From: Pseudoalteromonas piscicida
GTDB lineage: Bacteria; Pseudomonadota; Gammaproteobacteria; Enterobacterales; Alteromonadaceae
Length of the DNA: 64,000 bases
Direction: 5' to 3'
Assembly (NCBI RefSeq): GCF_000238315.3
Contig: NZ_CP011924.1
Location: 3,325,001-3,389,000, forward strand
In this document: piece after piece, positions 46,481 to 55,842 of the stretch
Numbering within the stretch: position 1 is the stretch's first letter
Layout of the letters: the number at the start of each line of letters is the position of its first letter
Notes under the pieces: generated by a model
Databases searched by the model: none
Seen by the model: only the letters and a program-made list of their open reading frames with translations
What the model was told of the DNA's origin: nothing
Position numbers and translations under genes: made by a program

Positions 46481-47926
46481 ATGTCACAAAAGATTGTCAT
46501 AAAAACGTCGGTGAGTAAGCAACCCTCAGAGCCCTCAGCGGTGACCTATCAATGGCACTGGAAACGCATTTTTATGGCAACGGCAGCATTTGCTGGCATT
46601 GCAACCGCGGGTGTTTATGGTGTCGTGGATAACGTCAACGCAGACGAAGACGATGTCCAAGTGGCAGTACCTATACATGCCACCATAGCGAAAACCGATA
46701 CATCGCTGAATGATTCTCCTGCATCAGTAGTCTCTAATGAGGAACATGAGGGTGAGCAGCTAAGTGCGGATACCTCAGCCGATAGCGTTTTAACGACACC
46801 CGAACTCACTCCTGCTGGTGCCGCGACGACCTCAATAGAGGTCGCTCAAGTCATTGCGTTAGACCAGGAACAGCAACAAGCTTCTGAAGAAACAGAAACA
46901 GAAACAGAAACAGAAACAGAAACAGAAACAGAAACAGAAACAGAAACAGAAACAGAAACAGAAACAGAAACAGAAACAGAAACAGAAACAGAAACAGAAA
47001 CAGAAACAGAAACAGAAACAGAAACAGAAACAGAAACAGAAACAGAAACAGAAACAGAAACAGAAACAGAAACAGAAACAGAAACAGAAACAGAAACAGA
47101 AACAGAAACAGAAACAGAAACAGAAACAGAAACAGAAACAGAAACAGAAACAGAAACAGAAACAGAAACAGAAACAGAAACAGAAACAGAAACAGAAACA
47201 GAAACAGAAACAGAAACAGAAACAGAAACAGAAACAGAAACAGAAACAGAAACAGAAACAGAAACAGAAACAGAAACAGAAACAGAAACAGAAACAGAAA
47301 CAGAAACAGAAACAGAAACAGAAACAGAAACAGAAACAGAAACAGAAACAGAAACAGAAACAGAAACAGAAACAGAAACAGAAACAGAAACAGAAACAGA
47401 AACAGAAACAGAAACAGAAACAGAAACAGAAACAGAAACAGAAACAGAAACAGAAACAGAAACAGAAACAGAAACAGAAACAGAAACAGAAACAGAAACA
47501 GAAACAGAAACAAGGGCTGAAGCTAAAAATCAATTTGATGCTGAAGCGCGTATAGCCAGTGTCGCGCTAGGGGCAAAAATCGACACGCAATTTATCAGTC
47601 GTGCTGTACTCACTACTATGATTGACGATCGCGAACCAACGAACGTGTTGAAAGACGTAATTGCGACCACTCAGTTTAGTGACAAGCTTTACTTTTTCAC
47701 TGAAGTACACGCGCTTCAAGATCAAGTGGTGTCGCACCTGTGGTTTCATCAAGACGAGCTGATGGCAGAAGTGGAGCTGCCGATCCAAGCCGCGCGCTAC
47801 CGTACTTATTCAAGTAAGAACGTCATGCCGAGTCAAACCGGGGATTGGCGTGTTGAGGTGGTGACGCAGTCTGGGCAACTGCTTGCCCAAAAGACGTTCC
47901 GCATTGTGGATAATAGTCAGCAATAA
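46481..47926 (+). CDS. DUF2914 membrane protein with (Glu-Thr)104 linker
   Basis: The 481-residue product has a short cytoplasmic N-terminus, one transmembrane helix (about 30-48), an acidic Thr/Ser-rich stretch, and then 104 Glu-Thr dipeptides at residues 137-344. A C-terminal DUF2914-like domain follows, with [15 protein letters not shown] and [12 protein letters not shown]. The dipeptide tract is coded by exact GAAACA repeats. Unit changes would keep the frame and only change linker length. It precedes hemC by about 100 bp, and the role is unknown. Without the repeat it would be a normal-sized member of the family. Confidence 0.85.
   Translation: MSQKIVIKTSVSKQPSEPSAVTYQWHWKRIFMATAAFAGIATAGVYGVVDNVNADEDDVQVAVPIHATIAKTDTSLNDSPASVVSNEEHEGEQLSADTSADSVLTTPELTPAGAATTSIEVAQVIALDQEQQQASEETETETETETETETETETETETETETETETETETETETETETETETETETETETETETETETETETETETETETETETETETETETETETETETETETETETETETETETETETETETETETETETETETETETETETETETETETETETETETETETETETETETETETETETETETETETETETETETETETETETETETETETETRAEAKNQFDAEARIASVALGAKIDTQFISRAVLTTMIDDREPTNVLKDVIATTQFSDKLYFFTEVHALQDQVVSHLWFHQDELMAEVELPIQAARYRTYSSKNVMPSQTGDWRVEVVTQSGQLLAQKTFRIVDNSQQ
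46889..47512 (+). repeat. Perfect hexanucleotide microsatellite, (GAAACA) x 104
   Basis: The array is 624 bp long with no imperfect unit seen, and it is entirely coding for alternating Glu and Thr. All six frames are open across it, which produces long spurious frames on the minus strand (poly Phe-Leu and poly Cys-Phe). The copy number in an assembly of such an array may be unreliable. Confidence 0.97.
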
Positions 47927-48029
47927 TCTTACTCGCAGTATCGTGTATGGCAGCTTGCGACTGACTGCCATCACCACACAGTTAACTCTTTGCAGTGGCA
48001 ATAACGCTGCAATAAATGAAAGGCAAATC

Positions 48030-48968
48030 ATGACAGAACAAGTTTCCATATTACGTATTGCAACGCGCAAAAGTGCTTTGGCGCTATGGCAAGCCGAATT
48101 TGTTAAGGCAGAGCTTGAAAAACACCATGCTAATCTAAAAGTAGAGCTCGTGCCGATGTCGACTAAAGGCGATAAGATCTTAGATACGCCACTGGCAAAA
48201 ATTGGCGGTAAAGGGTTGTTCGTCAAAGAGCTTGAGCAGGCCATGTTAGAAGGGCGCGCAGATATTGCAGTGCACTCAATGAAAGATGTACCTGTTGATT
48301 TCCCTGAAGGGCTCGAGCTGCATACTATTTGTGAACGTGAAGACCCAAGAGACGCGTTTGTGTCTAATACTTATACTTCACTGGTAGAGTTGCCTGAGGG
48401 CGCTGTGGTTGGCACATCAAGCCTGCGTCGCCAATGTCAAATTCGAGCAGCGCGCCCAGACTTATTCATTAAGGATTTACGTGGCAATGTGAATACTCGC
48501 CTAGCTAAGCTAGATGCGGGTGAGTTTGATGCCATTATTTTGGCCGCCGCGGGACTTATCCGCTTAGAAATGGTGGATAGAATCGCAAGTTATATTGAAC
48601 CAGAAGATTCATTACCGGCCAATGGTCAAGGTGCTGTCGGCATCGAATGTCGTAGCGATGATGCTCAAACCAAAGCATTCCTCGCACCACTGGAACACAC
48701 TGATACACGTATTCGTGTACTTGCCGAGCGTGCAATGAACCGCCGTTTGGAAGGAGGGTGTCAGGTTCCAATCGGCGCTTACGCAGAAGTCTCGGGCGAT
48801 CAGGTGCACTTGCGCGGCTTAGTGGGTGCTGTCGATGGCAGCGAAATCTTGCGCGGCGAATGCTCAGGTACGGTTGCAGAGGCTGAGCAACTTGGAATTC
48901 AATTGGCAGAATCTTTACTTGCGCAAGGTGCAGATAAAATTCTTGCTGAGGTTTATAGGGACGCTTAA
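48030..48968 (+). CDS. hemC: Porphobilinogen deaminase
   Basis: The enzyme polymerises four porphobilinogens to hydroxymethylbilane. The 312-residue product shows [13 protein letters not shown] at the start. The cofactor-binding Cys244 is in [13 protein letters not shown], close to E. coli Cys242. ATG 48030 has AAAGG upstream; a 49-codon in-frame extension is not expected in the family. It abuts hemDX, which starts on the base after its stop. Confidence 0.98.
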   Translation: MTEQVSILRIATRKSALALWQAEFVKAELEKHHANLKVELVPMSTKGDKILDTPLAKIGGKGLFVKELEQAMLEGRADIAVHSMKDVPVDFPEGLELHTICEREDPRDAFVSNTYTSLVELPEGAVVGTSSLRRQCQIRAARPDLFIKDLRGNVNTRLAKLDAGEFDAIILAAAGLIRLEMVDRIASYIEPEDSLPANGQGAVGIECRSDDAQTKAFLAPLEHTDTRIRVLAERAMNRRLEGGCQVPIGAYAEVSGDQVHLRGLVGAVDGSEILRGECSGTVAEAEQLGIQLAESLLAQGADKILAEVYRDA

Positions 48969-50786
48969 ATGAAAGTTGTGCTAACTCGACCCGTTGGCAA
49001 ATCAGAGTCTTTATCTGAGTTACTGACACAGCAGCAAATTAGCTCAGTGATTTGCCCAGTATTACAGCTTAACGAAGTGGCAGTGAGTGACACCGCTAAA
49101 GCAATGATAAGCGAAGCCGAGTTAGCAATTTTTGTCTCGCCGGATGCGGTGCGATACTTTCACCAACTAGAAGTTCCATTAGCCGGACATTGCGCAGCTT
49201 TTGCTGTTGGTGAAGGCACGGCCGATGCTATCCAGCAGACCCTAAGTATCAAGGCTAAATACCCTAAACAACCTGATTCCGAAGGCTTGCTTGGACTCCC
49301 GCAGCTGTCCTCTGTGGAGGGCAAGCGTGTATTGTTGGTCAAAGGGAAAGGCGGGCGTCCCGTCATTGCGCAAACTTTAAAAGCGCGAGGTGCCATCCTT
49401 GACAGTCTGGTGGTTTATGAACGCGTTGCCGTAAAAGACAATGCAGATGGCTGGTTAGACCACTGGCGAAGCCAGCAGATTGAAGGTATAGTCATTACCA
49501 GTAATAGTGCAGCGGATGCGATTTTTAATACGCAGTCGTCAGCAAGTAAAGATTGGTTGGCTCAGCGCACTTTCTTTGTTGTGAGCCAACGTATTGCTGA
49601 GCATGTACAGCAATCCTATAACATCGAACAGTCTCAAATTGTGGTATGTAATGGCCCTGATAATCGTGCCATCGCAGGGAGTATCATCGACTATACCAAG
49701 CAGCAAGGGCGCAAAATGACTCAGTCTGAATCGCAAACAAAGAATACAAATACCCAGCAAGCTGCAAAAGCAGTAGAGCAAACCGTAACGCCACATCACG
49801 CGAAGGCTGGTGTGAGTAAGGTTGCGCTCCTTGCATTATTAGTGGCACTGGGTAGTGGCGCTGGTGCTGGCTATGTTTATTTGCAACAGCAACAACAGTT
49901 GCAACAAGCGTTGCTGGCTAACCAAGCGATTAACGCTGAAAATCAGCTATTAAACACGCAGCTGAGTGGTGCTAAGTCGCAACTTCAACGAGTAGAAAAT
50001 GTGCTTGATTCGCTGCAAGACAATGTCGCAAAGCGATTGGCTGAGCAGCAGCAACATGTGGAAACCCAGTTAACGCAGACGCTTGCCAAGGCGCAGCAGC
50101 AAGTAAGCGGTGCAGTGGCCTCTGAGGCATTGTATTTACAGCGCCTTGCTGCATTTAAGGTGGCGGCAGAGCAAGATTATCTTGGCGCAATTGCTATCCT
50201 GCAGCGCTTGCAAGAGAGCTTAGAGTCTGAGTCCAACACGGCAGCTGTTAAGCAGGCGATTGCTAAAGACATTGCCGCTTTGAAGGCCTTGCCTAAGCCG
50301 CAAACGGAGTCACTTTACTTTGAGCTTCATGGTTTATTGTCTCAAGTTGATACGCTAACGATCAAAACTAAGCAAATTCCGCAAAAAGCAGCGAGTGAAG
50401 ATGCTGCGCTATCGCAACAGGTTGATGATTGGCAAGCGAACTTAAAGCGCTCTTGGCAGGGATTGGTTGATGACTTTATTACCATACGTCACCATGATGA
50501 AGTAGTGATAGACCCACTCCTAGATAAAAACGAGCAGCTGCTTATACGCACGCAGCTGCGTGCTTATTTAACTCAAGCACAAACCGCATTAGTAGATCAA
50601 CAAGCGAGCATTTACTTCAGTGCGCTTGATAGTGCAGCCGACACGTTGGCGCGTTATTTTGATACGCAACACGCGCCTGTGAACGCGATGCAGCAGGCTT
50701 TAAACAAGCTGAGCCGCAGTGAAGTTCAGCGCCAAGAGTCGATTGAGCTTGCCACCCCAGCAGCAGTAAAAGGGTGGCTAAAATGA
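48969..50786 (+). CDS. hemD: Uroporphyrinogen-III synthase fused to HemX
   Basis: Residues 1 to about 248 are HemD (VVLTRPVGKSESL, ITSNSAADAIF), which cyclises hydroxymethylbilane. Without any stop the frame continues into a HemX-like part from about residue 250 (MTQSESQTKN), with a membrane helix near 284-304 and then a long Gln-rich coiled coil. An AAGGGCGC sequence precedes the internal ATG, so HemX may also be made alone. Such HemD-HemX fusions are known in gammaproteobacteria. The stop overlaps the hemY start. Confidence 0.93.
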   Translation: MKVVLTRPVGKSESLSELLTQQQISSVICPVLQLNEVAVSDTAKAMISEAELAIFVSPDAVRYFHQLEVPLAGHCAAFAVGEGTADAIQQTLSIKAKYPKQPDSEGLLGLPQLSSVEGKRVLLVKGKGGRPVIAQTLKARGAILDSLVVYERVAVKDNADGWLDHWRSQQIEGIVITSNSAADAIFNTQSSASKDWLAQRTFFVVSQRIAEHVQQSYNIEQSQIVVCNGPDNRAIAGSIIDYTKQQGRKMTQSESQTKNTNTQQAAKAVEQTVTPHHAKAGVSKVALLALLVALGSGAGAGYVYLQQQQQLQQALLANQAINAENQLLNTQLSGAKSQLQRVENVLDSLQDNVAKRLAEQQQHVETQLTQTLAKAQQQVSGAVASEALYLQRLAAFKVAAEQDYLGAIAILQRLQESLESESNTAAVKQAIAKDIAALKALPKPQTESLYFELHGLLSQVDTLTIKTKQIPQKAASEDAALSQQVDDWQANLKRSWQGLVDDFITIRHHDEVVIDPLLDKNEQLLIRTQLRAYLTQAQTALVDQQASIYFSALDSAADTLARYFDTQHAPVNAMQQALNKLSRSEVQRQESIELATPAAVKGWLK

Positions 50787-51886
50787 TGGCAAAAATCATC
50801 ACCTTTACGCTTATCTTTATCGCGCTAGCCGCCAGTCATTTGCTCATTGATGAGAAAGGCTATGTGTTGATCTCTTTCAATCAAACCACGATTGAAGGCA
50901 GCATAGTGTCTTTCACTATCTTGTTGTTGCTTGCCATCACCGCTTTAGTGTTGTTAGGTAAGGTAGTGCGTTGGTCGTGGCATCGTCTAGTCAATACGAA
51001 AGGTCATTTTTCCAGAAAGCGTAAACTAAAAGCGCAACAAGCATGGAACGAAAGTTTGTGGCTATTTATTAACGGCGAAGTGGAACAAGCCGCAACCTTG
51101 TTGACGAAAACGCCGCAGCCGGATGAACGCCAAGACTATGTGCGTGCCATCGCAGCCAAAGCGGCGTTAAAACAAGGAGATGTTGTCAAAGCGAATACGG
51201 AGCTAGAAGCTATATCAGATGACAACCAAGGGCAGCTTGCGGCACTATGGCTAGAGGCAAATAATAGTGAACAGGCGTTGGCTTTACTTGATGATAAAAT
51301 GTCTGCGGCTAAACCAACTTCAGCGGTGCTTAGCGGTTACATTTTAGCTTGCCTACAGGCTAAGCAACCCGAGCTGGCCGCTGCACAAATCGCGAAGTGG
51401 CACAAAAAGCTCAACTGGAGTGATACACAGTGGCAGAGTGTGTTCGAGCGCATGTTTGTGATAGCCCCAGAGCAAGCAGATACTTTGTTCAATATGCTAC
51501 CTAAGGCAGTAAAAGCGCATGCAATACCAGCCCTTAATAAGGTAAAGCTGCAACAGGGGCGCATAGCGGAAGTGTTGGGGGAGCTCAAGAAGCTGCTCAA
51601 ACAAGGTCAATATCACCAGCTGGCCGACTATCTGCAACACAGCACGCAAAGTAGTAATGAACTCAAATTAGCACTGCAGCAGCAATTGAAAAAGCATCCA
51701 GATGACAAGGAGCTGCTGTTCTCATTGGCTTGCCTTTGCAATGCTGAGGGGGACTATGAGCTTGCTGCGAAGATCTTTGATTCTTTAAGCGCTAACCCTT
51801 GGGAAGCGCGCTGGAGTAAGCAAGCTCAGCTCGCCTACGAAAAAATGCATACCTACGAGAAAGCGTATTTAATCGCAAAATCGTAA
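50783..51886 (+). CDS. hemY: HemY-like inner-membrane TPR protein
   Basis: The protein has two N-terminal membrane helices (about 5-22 and 40-62), then HRLVNTKGHFSRKRKLKAQQAW and helical TPR-like repeats to the C-terminus. This is the gammaproteobacterial HemY (not protoporphyrinogen oxidase), found after hemD-hemX and linked with haem pathway protein complexes. ATG 50783 overlaps the hemDX stop (ATGA). A strong terminator follows. Confidence 0.93.
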   Translation: MMAKIITFTLIFIALAASHLLIDEKGYVLISFNQTTIEGSIVSFTILLLLAITALVLLGKVVRWSWHRLVNTKGHFSRKRKLKAQQAWNESLWLFINGEVEQAATLLTKTPQPDERQDYVRAIAAKAALKQGDVVKANTELEAISDDNQGQLAALWLEANNSEQALALLDDKMSAAKPTSAVLSGYILACLQAKQPELAAAQIAKWHKKLNWSDTQWQSVFERMFVIAPEQADTLFNMLPKAVKAHAIPALNKVKLQQGRIAEVLGELKKLLKQGQYHQLADYLQHSTQSSNELKLALQQQLKKHPDDKELLFSLACLCNAEGDYELAAKIFDSLSANPWEARWSKQAQLAYEKMHTYEKAYLIAKS

Positions 51887-51888
51887 TG

Positions 51889-51920
51889 AAAAGCCTGCGC
51901 AGCAATGTGCAGGCTTTTTT
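51889..51920 (+). terminator. hem operon terminator
   Basis: AAAAGCCTGC (51889-51898) and GCAGGCTTTT (51909-51918) flank a GCAGCAATGT-like loop, with a T run to 51920. It starts 3 bp after hemY. Confidence 0.9.
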
Positions 51921-52018
51921 GTATTAAAGTTAGCTATACTCAATTCTGACATATGTCCTTGCTATCTCAGTTTAGGTGCGTATGATCCCAAAAATTTTAA
52001 CTGCAAATCGAGTCTCTT

Positions 52019-53014
52019 ATGATCAATAACACACTCCCACTATTAGATTTACATCGCCACTTAGATGGTAACGTTCGTGCTACAACGATTTTAGAACTTG
52101 GCCAGCAGTTTAATATGGATTTACCGGCAACGGATCTCGAAGGTCTACGCCCGCATGTTCAAGTGTTGGATAATGCCCCCAATCTAATGGCGTTTCTTGA
52201 AAAACTAGATTGGGGCGTAAAAGTACTGGGTGACTACGATGCTTGTCGCCGTATTGTGATTGAAAATGTTGCCGACGCAGTTGCACAAGGTATTGATTAC
52301 ACTGAGCTAAGGTTCAGTCCTTACTACATGGCAAAAACCCATAATCTACACCCGCAGGGCGTTGTTGAAGCCGTAGTAGATGGTGTACAAAGTGCAGTCA
52401 AGGGTCAAGACATCAAGGTTAATCTGATCGGGATTATGTCACGCACATTTGGTGTGGAGAAATGCCAATATGAACTAGACGCGCTACTTGCCTTTAAAGA
52501 GCAGTTGGTTGCGATTGACCTCGCGGGTGACGAACTGGGCTTCCCGGGCGAGCTGTTTATTGAGCATTATAAGCAGGTTCGCGATGCTTACCTTGGTGTG
52601 ACGGTACATGCTGGTGAAGCTGAGGGCGCGGTAAGTATCTGGCAAGCCATTAAAGAACTAGGTGCAACACGTATCGGTCACGGAGTTAAAGCAATCCATG
52701 ACCCAGCTCTAATGGATTATTTACGTGATAATCGTATTGGGATCGAGTCTTGCCTAACCAGTAACATCCAAACAAGCACTGTCGAAAGTTTAACCACGCA
52801 TCCATTGAAAGCATTTTTAGATCATGGTGTATTGGCGACCATCAATACCGATGACCCTGCGGTTCAAGGTATCGAGTTGGATAACGAGTATAGCCATGCA
52901 GCTGCGGCGGCAGGTTTAGATTTGAGTGATATCCATCAAGCGCAGCGCAATGCGGTTGAGATTGCCTTTTTAAGCGAAGCTGATAAAAAAGCGTTGCTTG
53001 CTAAGAAAGCGTAG
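52019..53014 (+). CDS. add: Adenosine deaminase
   Basis: The zinc enzyme of 331 residues converts adenosine to inosine. Metal and catalytic motifs are present in order: LHRHLDGN (two His), [15 protein letters not shown] and NTDDPAV. Part of the gene (from residue 125 on) is repeated at 53644-54268 in a tandem duplication. The convergent CBS gene lies 20 bp downstream, with a hairpin between. Confidence 0.97.
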   Translation: MINNTLPLLDLHRHLDGNVRATTILELGQQFNMDLPATDLEGLRPHVQVLDNAPNLMAFLEKLDWGVKVLGDYDACRRIVIENVADAVAQGIDYTELRFSPYYMAKTHNLHPQGVVEAVVDGVQSAVKGQDIKVNLIGIMSRTFGVEKCQYELDALLAFKEQLVAIDLAGDELGFPGELFIEHYKQVRDAYLGVTVHAGEAEGAVSIWQAIKELGATRIGHGVKAIHDPALMDYLRDNRIGIESCLTSNIQTSTVESLTTHPLKAFLDHGVLATINTDDPAVQGIELDNEYSHAAAAAGLDLSDIHQAQRNAVEIAFLSEADKKALLAKKA

Positions 53015-53023
53015 GCTGAAGTT

Positions 53024-53048
53024 GCTGTGTGGGATCATCCCGCACAGC
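53024..53048. terminator. Hairpin between add and CBS gene
   Basis: GCTGTGTGGGAT and ATCCCGCACAGC form a 12-bp stem (one G-T pair) with a tiny loop. It includes the CBS stop codon. An identical one lies at 54278-54302 in the second repeat unit. Confidence 0.65.
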
Positions 53049-53445
53049 TAAGATAACTCTCTTTTAGCGCCGCAACGACTTGGCTGCGCGTCACAATACC
53101 AATCACTTTGCCTTCATTGAGTACGGGATAAACCTTAGGGCTATTTTGCTGCATGCGTTGTGCAAGGTCGACAACGGTTGTTGCAGCTTCAATGCTGAGG
53201 GCAGGCGTAGCCAGTAAGTCTCTCAGATGTACTTTACCATCACAAAAGTAGCTGGAATTAAGCAAAGGCTTGAGTAGCTGCTGCTCTGAAATAAATCCAA
53301 CAAGATGACGCTGTGCATCAATCACTGGCGCACCAATTAAATGATGCTTTTGTAGCAAACTAATTGCGTCGGTTAGTTCGGTCTCGGCGGTTAACAGTGG
53401 GAAATCGGGTGACATAATGTCACGAACATAGAGTTTACTCATCAT
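53035..53445 (-). CDS. CBS-pair protein (copy 1)
   Basis: The 136-residue product consists of two CBS motifs: VRDIMSPDFPLLTAETELTD (about residues 5-60) and a second pair ending GKVIGIVTRSQVVAALK. It probably senses an adenine nucleotide, though the partner is not known. The ATG at 53445 or 53442 follows a GAGAAG sequence; a 39-codon upstream extension is unlikely. It is repeated at 54289-54699. Confidence 0.85.
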   Translation of the reverse strand: MMSKLYVRDIMSPDFPLLTAETELTDAISLLQKHHLIGAPVIDAQRHLVGFISEQQLLKPLLNSSYFCDGKVHLRDLLATPALSIEAATTVVDLAQRMQQNSPKVYPVLNEGKVIGIVTRSQVVAALKESYLSCAG

Positions 53446-53643
53446 ACTTCTCGCGGTGTTTGTGTGTAATATGAGAGTAGCGGGTGAGACTGCTTTGGTA
53501 AAATGGATTGTTTTGATTGGTTTGTTCTGTTTTTCCAATGTGTGACTAAAGACCAGCCACACATTGGATAAATTGCTATTAAATAACTTGTCTTAAGTTA
53601 CTTAACCTGAGGTTTGGATAAGGAATGTTCCAACTCATTGTTT

Positions 53644-54268
53644 AAGTGCAGTCAAGGGTCAAGACATCAAGGTTAATCTGATCGGGATTATGTCACGCAC
53701 ATTTGGTGTGGAGAAATGCCAATATGAACTAGACGCGCTACTTGCCTTTAAAGAGCAGTTGGTTGCGATTGACCTCGCGGGTGACGAACTGGGCTTCCCG
53801 GGCGAGCTGTTTATTGAGCATTATAAGCAGGTTCGCGATGCTTACCTTGGTGTGACGGTACATGCTGGTGAAGCTGAGGGCGCGGTAAGTATCTGGCAAG
53901 CCATTAAAGAACTAGGTGCAACACGTATCGGTCACGGAGTTAAAGCAATCCATGACCCAGCTCTAATGGATTATTTACGTGATAATCGTATTGGGATCGA
54001 GTCTTGCCTAACCAGTAACATCCAAACAAGCACTGTCGAAAGTTTAACCACGCATCCATTGAAAGCATTTTTAGATCATGGTGTATTGGCGACCATCAAT
54101 ACCGATGACCCTGCGGTTCAAGGTATCGAGTTGGATAACGAGTATAGCCATGCAGCTGCGGCGGCAGGTTTAGATTTGAGTGATATCCATCAAGCGCAGC
54201 GCAATGCGGTTGAGATTGCCTTTTTAAGCGAAGCTGATAAAAAAGCGTTGCTTGCTAAGAAAGCGTAG
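53644..54268 (+). pseudogene. Truncated adenosine deaminase copy
   Basis: The sequence is identical to add from codon 125 to the stop. It lacks the N-terminal HxH zinc motif, so it cannot be active. An internal ATG at 53690 opens a 192-codon frame. It is a duplication remnant. Confidence 0.9.
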
Positions 54269-54288
54269 GCTGAAGTTGCTGTGTGGGA

Positions 54289-54699
54289 TCATCCCGCACA
54301 GCTAAGATAACTCTCTTTTAGCGCCGCAACGACTTGGCTGCGCGTCACAATACCAATCACTTTGCCTTCATTGAGTACGGGATAAACCTTAGGGCTATTT
54401 TGCTGCATGCGTTGTGCAAGGTCGACAACGGTTGTTGCAGCTTCAATGCTGAGGGCAGGCGTAGCCAGTAAGTCTCTCAGATGTACTTTACCATCACAAA
54501 AGTAGCTGGAATTAAGCAAAGGCTTGAGTAGCTGCTGCTCTGAAATAAATCCAACAAGATGACGCTGTGCATCAATCACTGGCGCACCAATTAAATGATG
54601 CTTTTGTAGCAAACTAATTGCGTCGGTTAGTTCGGTCTCGGCGGTTAACAGTGGGAAATCGGGTGACATAATGTCACGAACATAGAGTTTACTCATCAT
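54289..54699 (-). CDS. CBS-pair protein (copy 2)
   Basis: The coding sequence and upstream region are identical to those of the CBS gene at 53035-53445. It would be functional if the duplication exists in the genome. This copy retains the native upstream flank with the MITE-like repeat beyond 54926. Confidence 0.83.
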   Translation of the reverse strand: MMSKLYVRDIMSPDFPLLTAETELTDAISLLQKHHLIGAPVIDAQRHLVGFISEQQLLKPLLNSSYFCDGKVHLRDLLATPALSIEAATTVVDLAQRMQQNSPKVYPVLNEGKVIGIVTRSQVVAALKESYLSCAG

Positions 54700-54925
54700 A
54701 CTTCTCGCGGTGTTTGTGTGTAATATGAGAGTAGCGGGTGAGACTGCTTTGGTAAAATGGATTGTTTTGATTGGTTTGTTCTGTTTTTCCAATGTGTGAC
54801 TAAAGACCAGCCACACATTGGATAAATTGCTATTAAATAACTTGTCTTAAGTTACTTAACCTGAGGTTTGGATAAGGAATGTTCCAACTCATTGTTTCTA
54901 AAGCACAACTTAGTTTTTTCCTTGT

Positions 54926-55024
54926 CTAGCCAGAGAGTTTTAGGGAAAACAAGGCGAATTTACGCACCAATAGCTGGCTATTGGAAGTGAATTCAACGCA
55001 GTTAGCGCTAAAACTGGCTGCTAG
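54926..55024. repeat. MITE/REP-like palindromic intergenic element
   Basis: The 99-bp element has imperfect terminal inverted repeats, CTAGCCAGAGAGTTTTAG on the left and CTAAAACTGGCTGCTAG on the right. An internal palindrome AATAGCTGGCTATT is present. It lies between the CBS copy and the end of fre, has no reading frame, and is flanked by nothing obviously duplicated. I infer a small non-autonomous repeat. Confidence 0.5.
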
Positions 55025-55051
55025 AAAGGCATTAATTATCCGCAGCTCAGG

Positions 55052-55765
55052 TTACTTAATAAACGCAAAAGCGTCGGCGTACATAAAGTCACGCTCAGCA
55101 CCATGATTGATAAAGTCATCACGCACGATGCCAATCATGTCAAAGCGGCCTGCCATATAGATGCTGTACGGCTCTAAAGAAACGATATCTTTCATCACAG
55201 CCTGATGAACGAAACCACGATGGCCTTTCCATGCTTCACTGGCATTTTCTACCACAGGAATAAACTGGAAATGTTTATTTGAGGCGGCCCAAGCTTCCAT
55301 CTCCGCTTTTGCATAAAGCGCAGCTTCTTCTTTTACACCCCAGTAAAATAATACTGGTTGGTCGTAACCCGTTTCAGCCAAGTGATCGGCCATAGATTTG
55401 ACATAAGAAAACCCTGTGCCGCCGGCAAGTAGTACTAGTGGACGCGCTTGATCAACACGGATCTGAGATACGCCAAGACCAACTTCTAATGCAACGGTTT
55501 GCTTTGTATCAAAAGCGTTACGTAGGTGATCTAGTGACTGCATGGCATAAGAGTCAGCGCCAGAAGCACCGATATGTAACTCTAACTGCTCTGTTTTTGA
55601 AGGACTGCTGGCAATCGAGAAAGCACGTTTGTCTTTTTCACCAAGTACCAATTGCAGATACTGGCCGGCTTCAAATTGCACCGCTTCTTCAGGTTTTAAT
55701 ATAACTTTGTGAACAAATTCCGTAAGAGGTGTAATTGAGACAACCTCTGCTGCTAATACTTGCAT
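55052..55765 (-). CDS. fre: NAD(P)H-flavin reductase
   Basis: The 237-residue protein has a flavin-binding beta barrel (GQYLQLVLGEKDKRAFSIASS, with the RxxS motif) and a nucleotide domain (VLLAGGTGFSYVKSM). It reduces free flavins with NAD(P)H. It lies downstream of ubiD as in E. coli. It also belongs to the LuxG-like family, but there are no lux genes here. Confidence 0.94.
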   Translation of the reverse strand: MQVLAAEVVSITPLTEFVHKVILKPEEAVQFEAGQYLQLVLGEKDKRAFSIASSPSKTEQLELHIGASGADSYAMQSLDHLRNAFDTKQTVALEVGLGVSQIRVDQARPLVLLAGGTGFSYVKSMADHLAETGYDQPVLFYWGVKEEAALYAKAEMEAWAASNKHFQFIPVVENASEAWKGHRGFVHQAVMKDIVSLEPYSIYMAGRFDMIGIVRDDFINHGAERDFMYADAFAFIK

Positions 55766-55842
55766 GTGTTACCTTTATTAAGCACGTGGCTAAAGTCTGT
55801 GCACTCTAGCATAGCTGAGTGCACAATGTTAGATGATATATG

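Larger units (their letters stand above)
52390..54897. repeat. Perfect tandem duplication, 2 x 1254 bp
   Basis: Unit one is 52390-53643, unit two 53644-54897, directly joined. Each holds add from codon 125, the hairpin, the CBS gene, and about 200 bp upstream of it. The join is TTGTTT|AAGTGCAG with no clear flank homology. No mobile element is seen. Confidence 0.95.

Noticed and set aside
46889..47512. Regular array considered as a CRISPR or iteron array
   Set aside because: The period is 6 bp with no spacers, and it lies inside a continuous coding frame.
46851..47533. Long minus-strand frames of repeated Phe-Leu and Cys-Phe
   Set aside because: They are the other frames of the GAAACA array, which has no stop in any frame; there is no start context or family match.
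55052..55765. LuxG-type bioluminescence gene
   Set aside because: There are no luxCDABE genes nearby, and the ubiD-fre order indicates the housekeeping flavin reductase.
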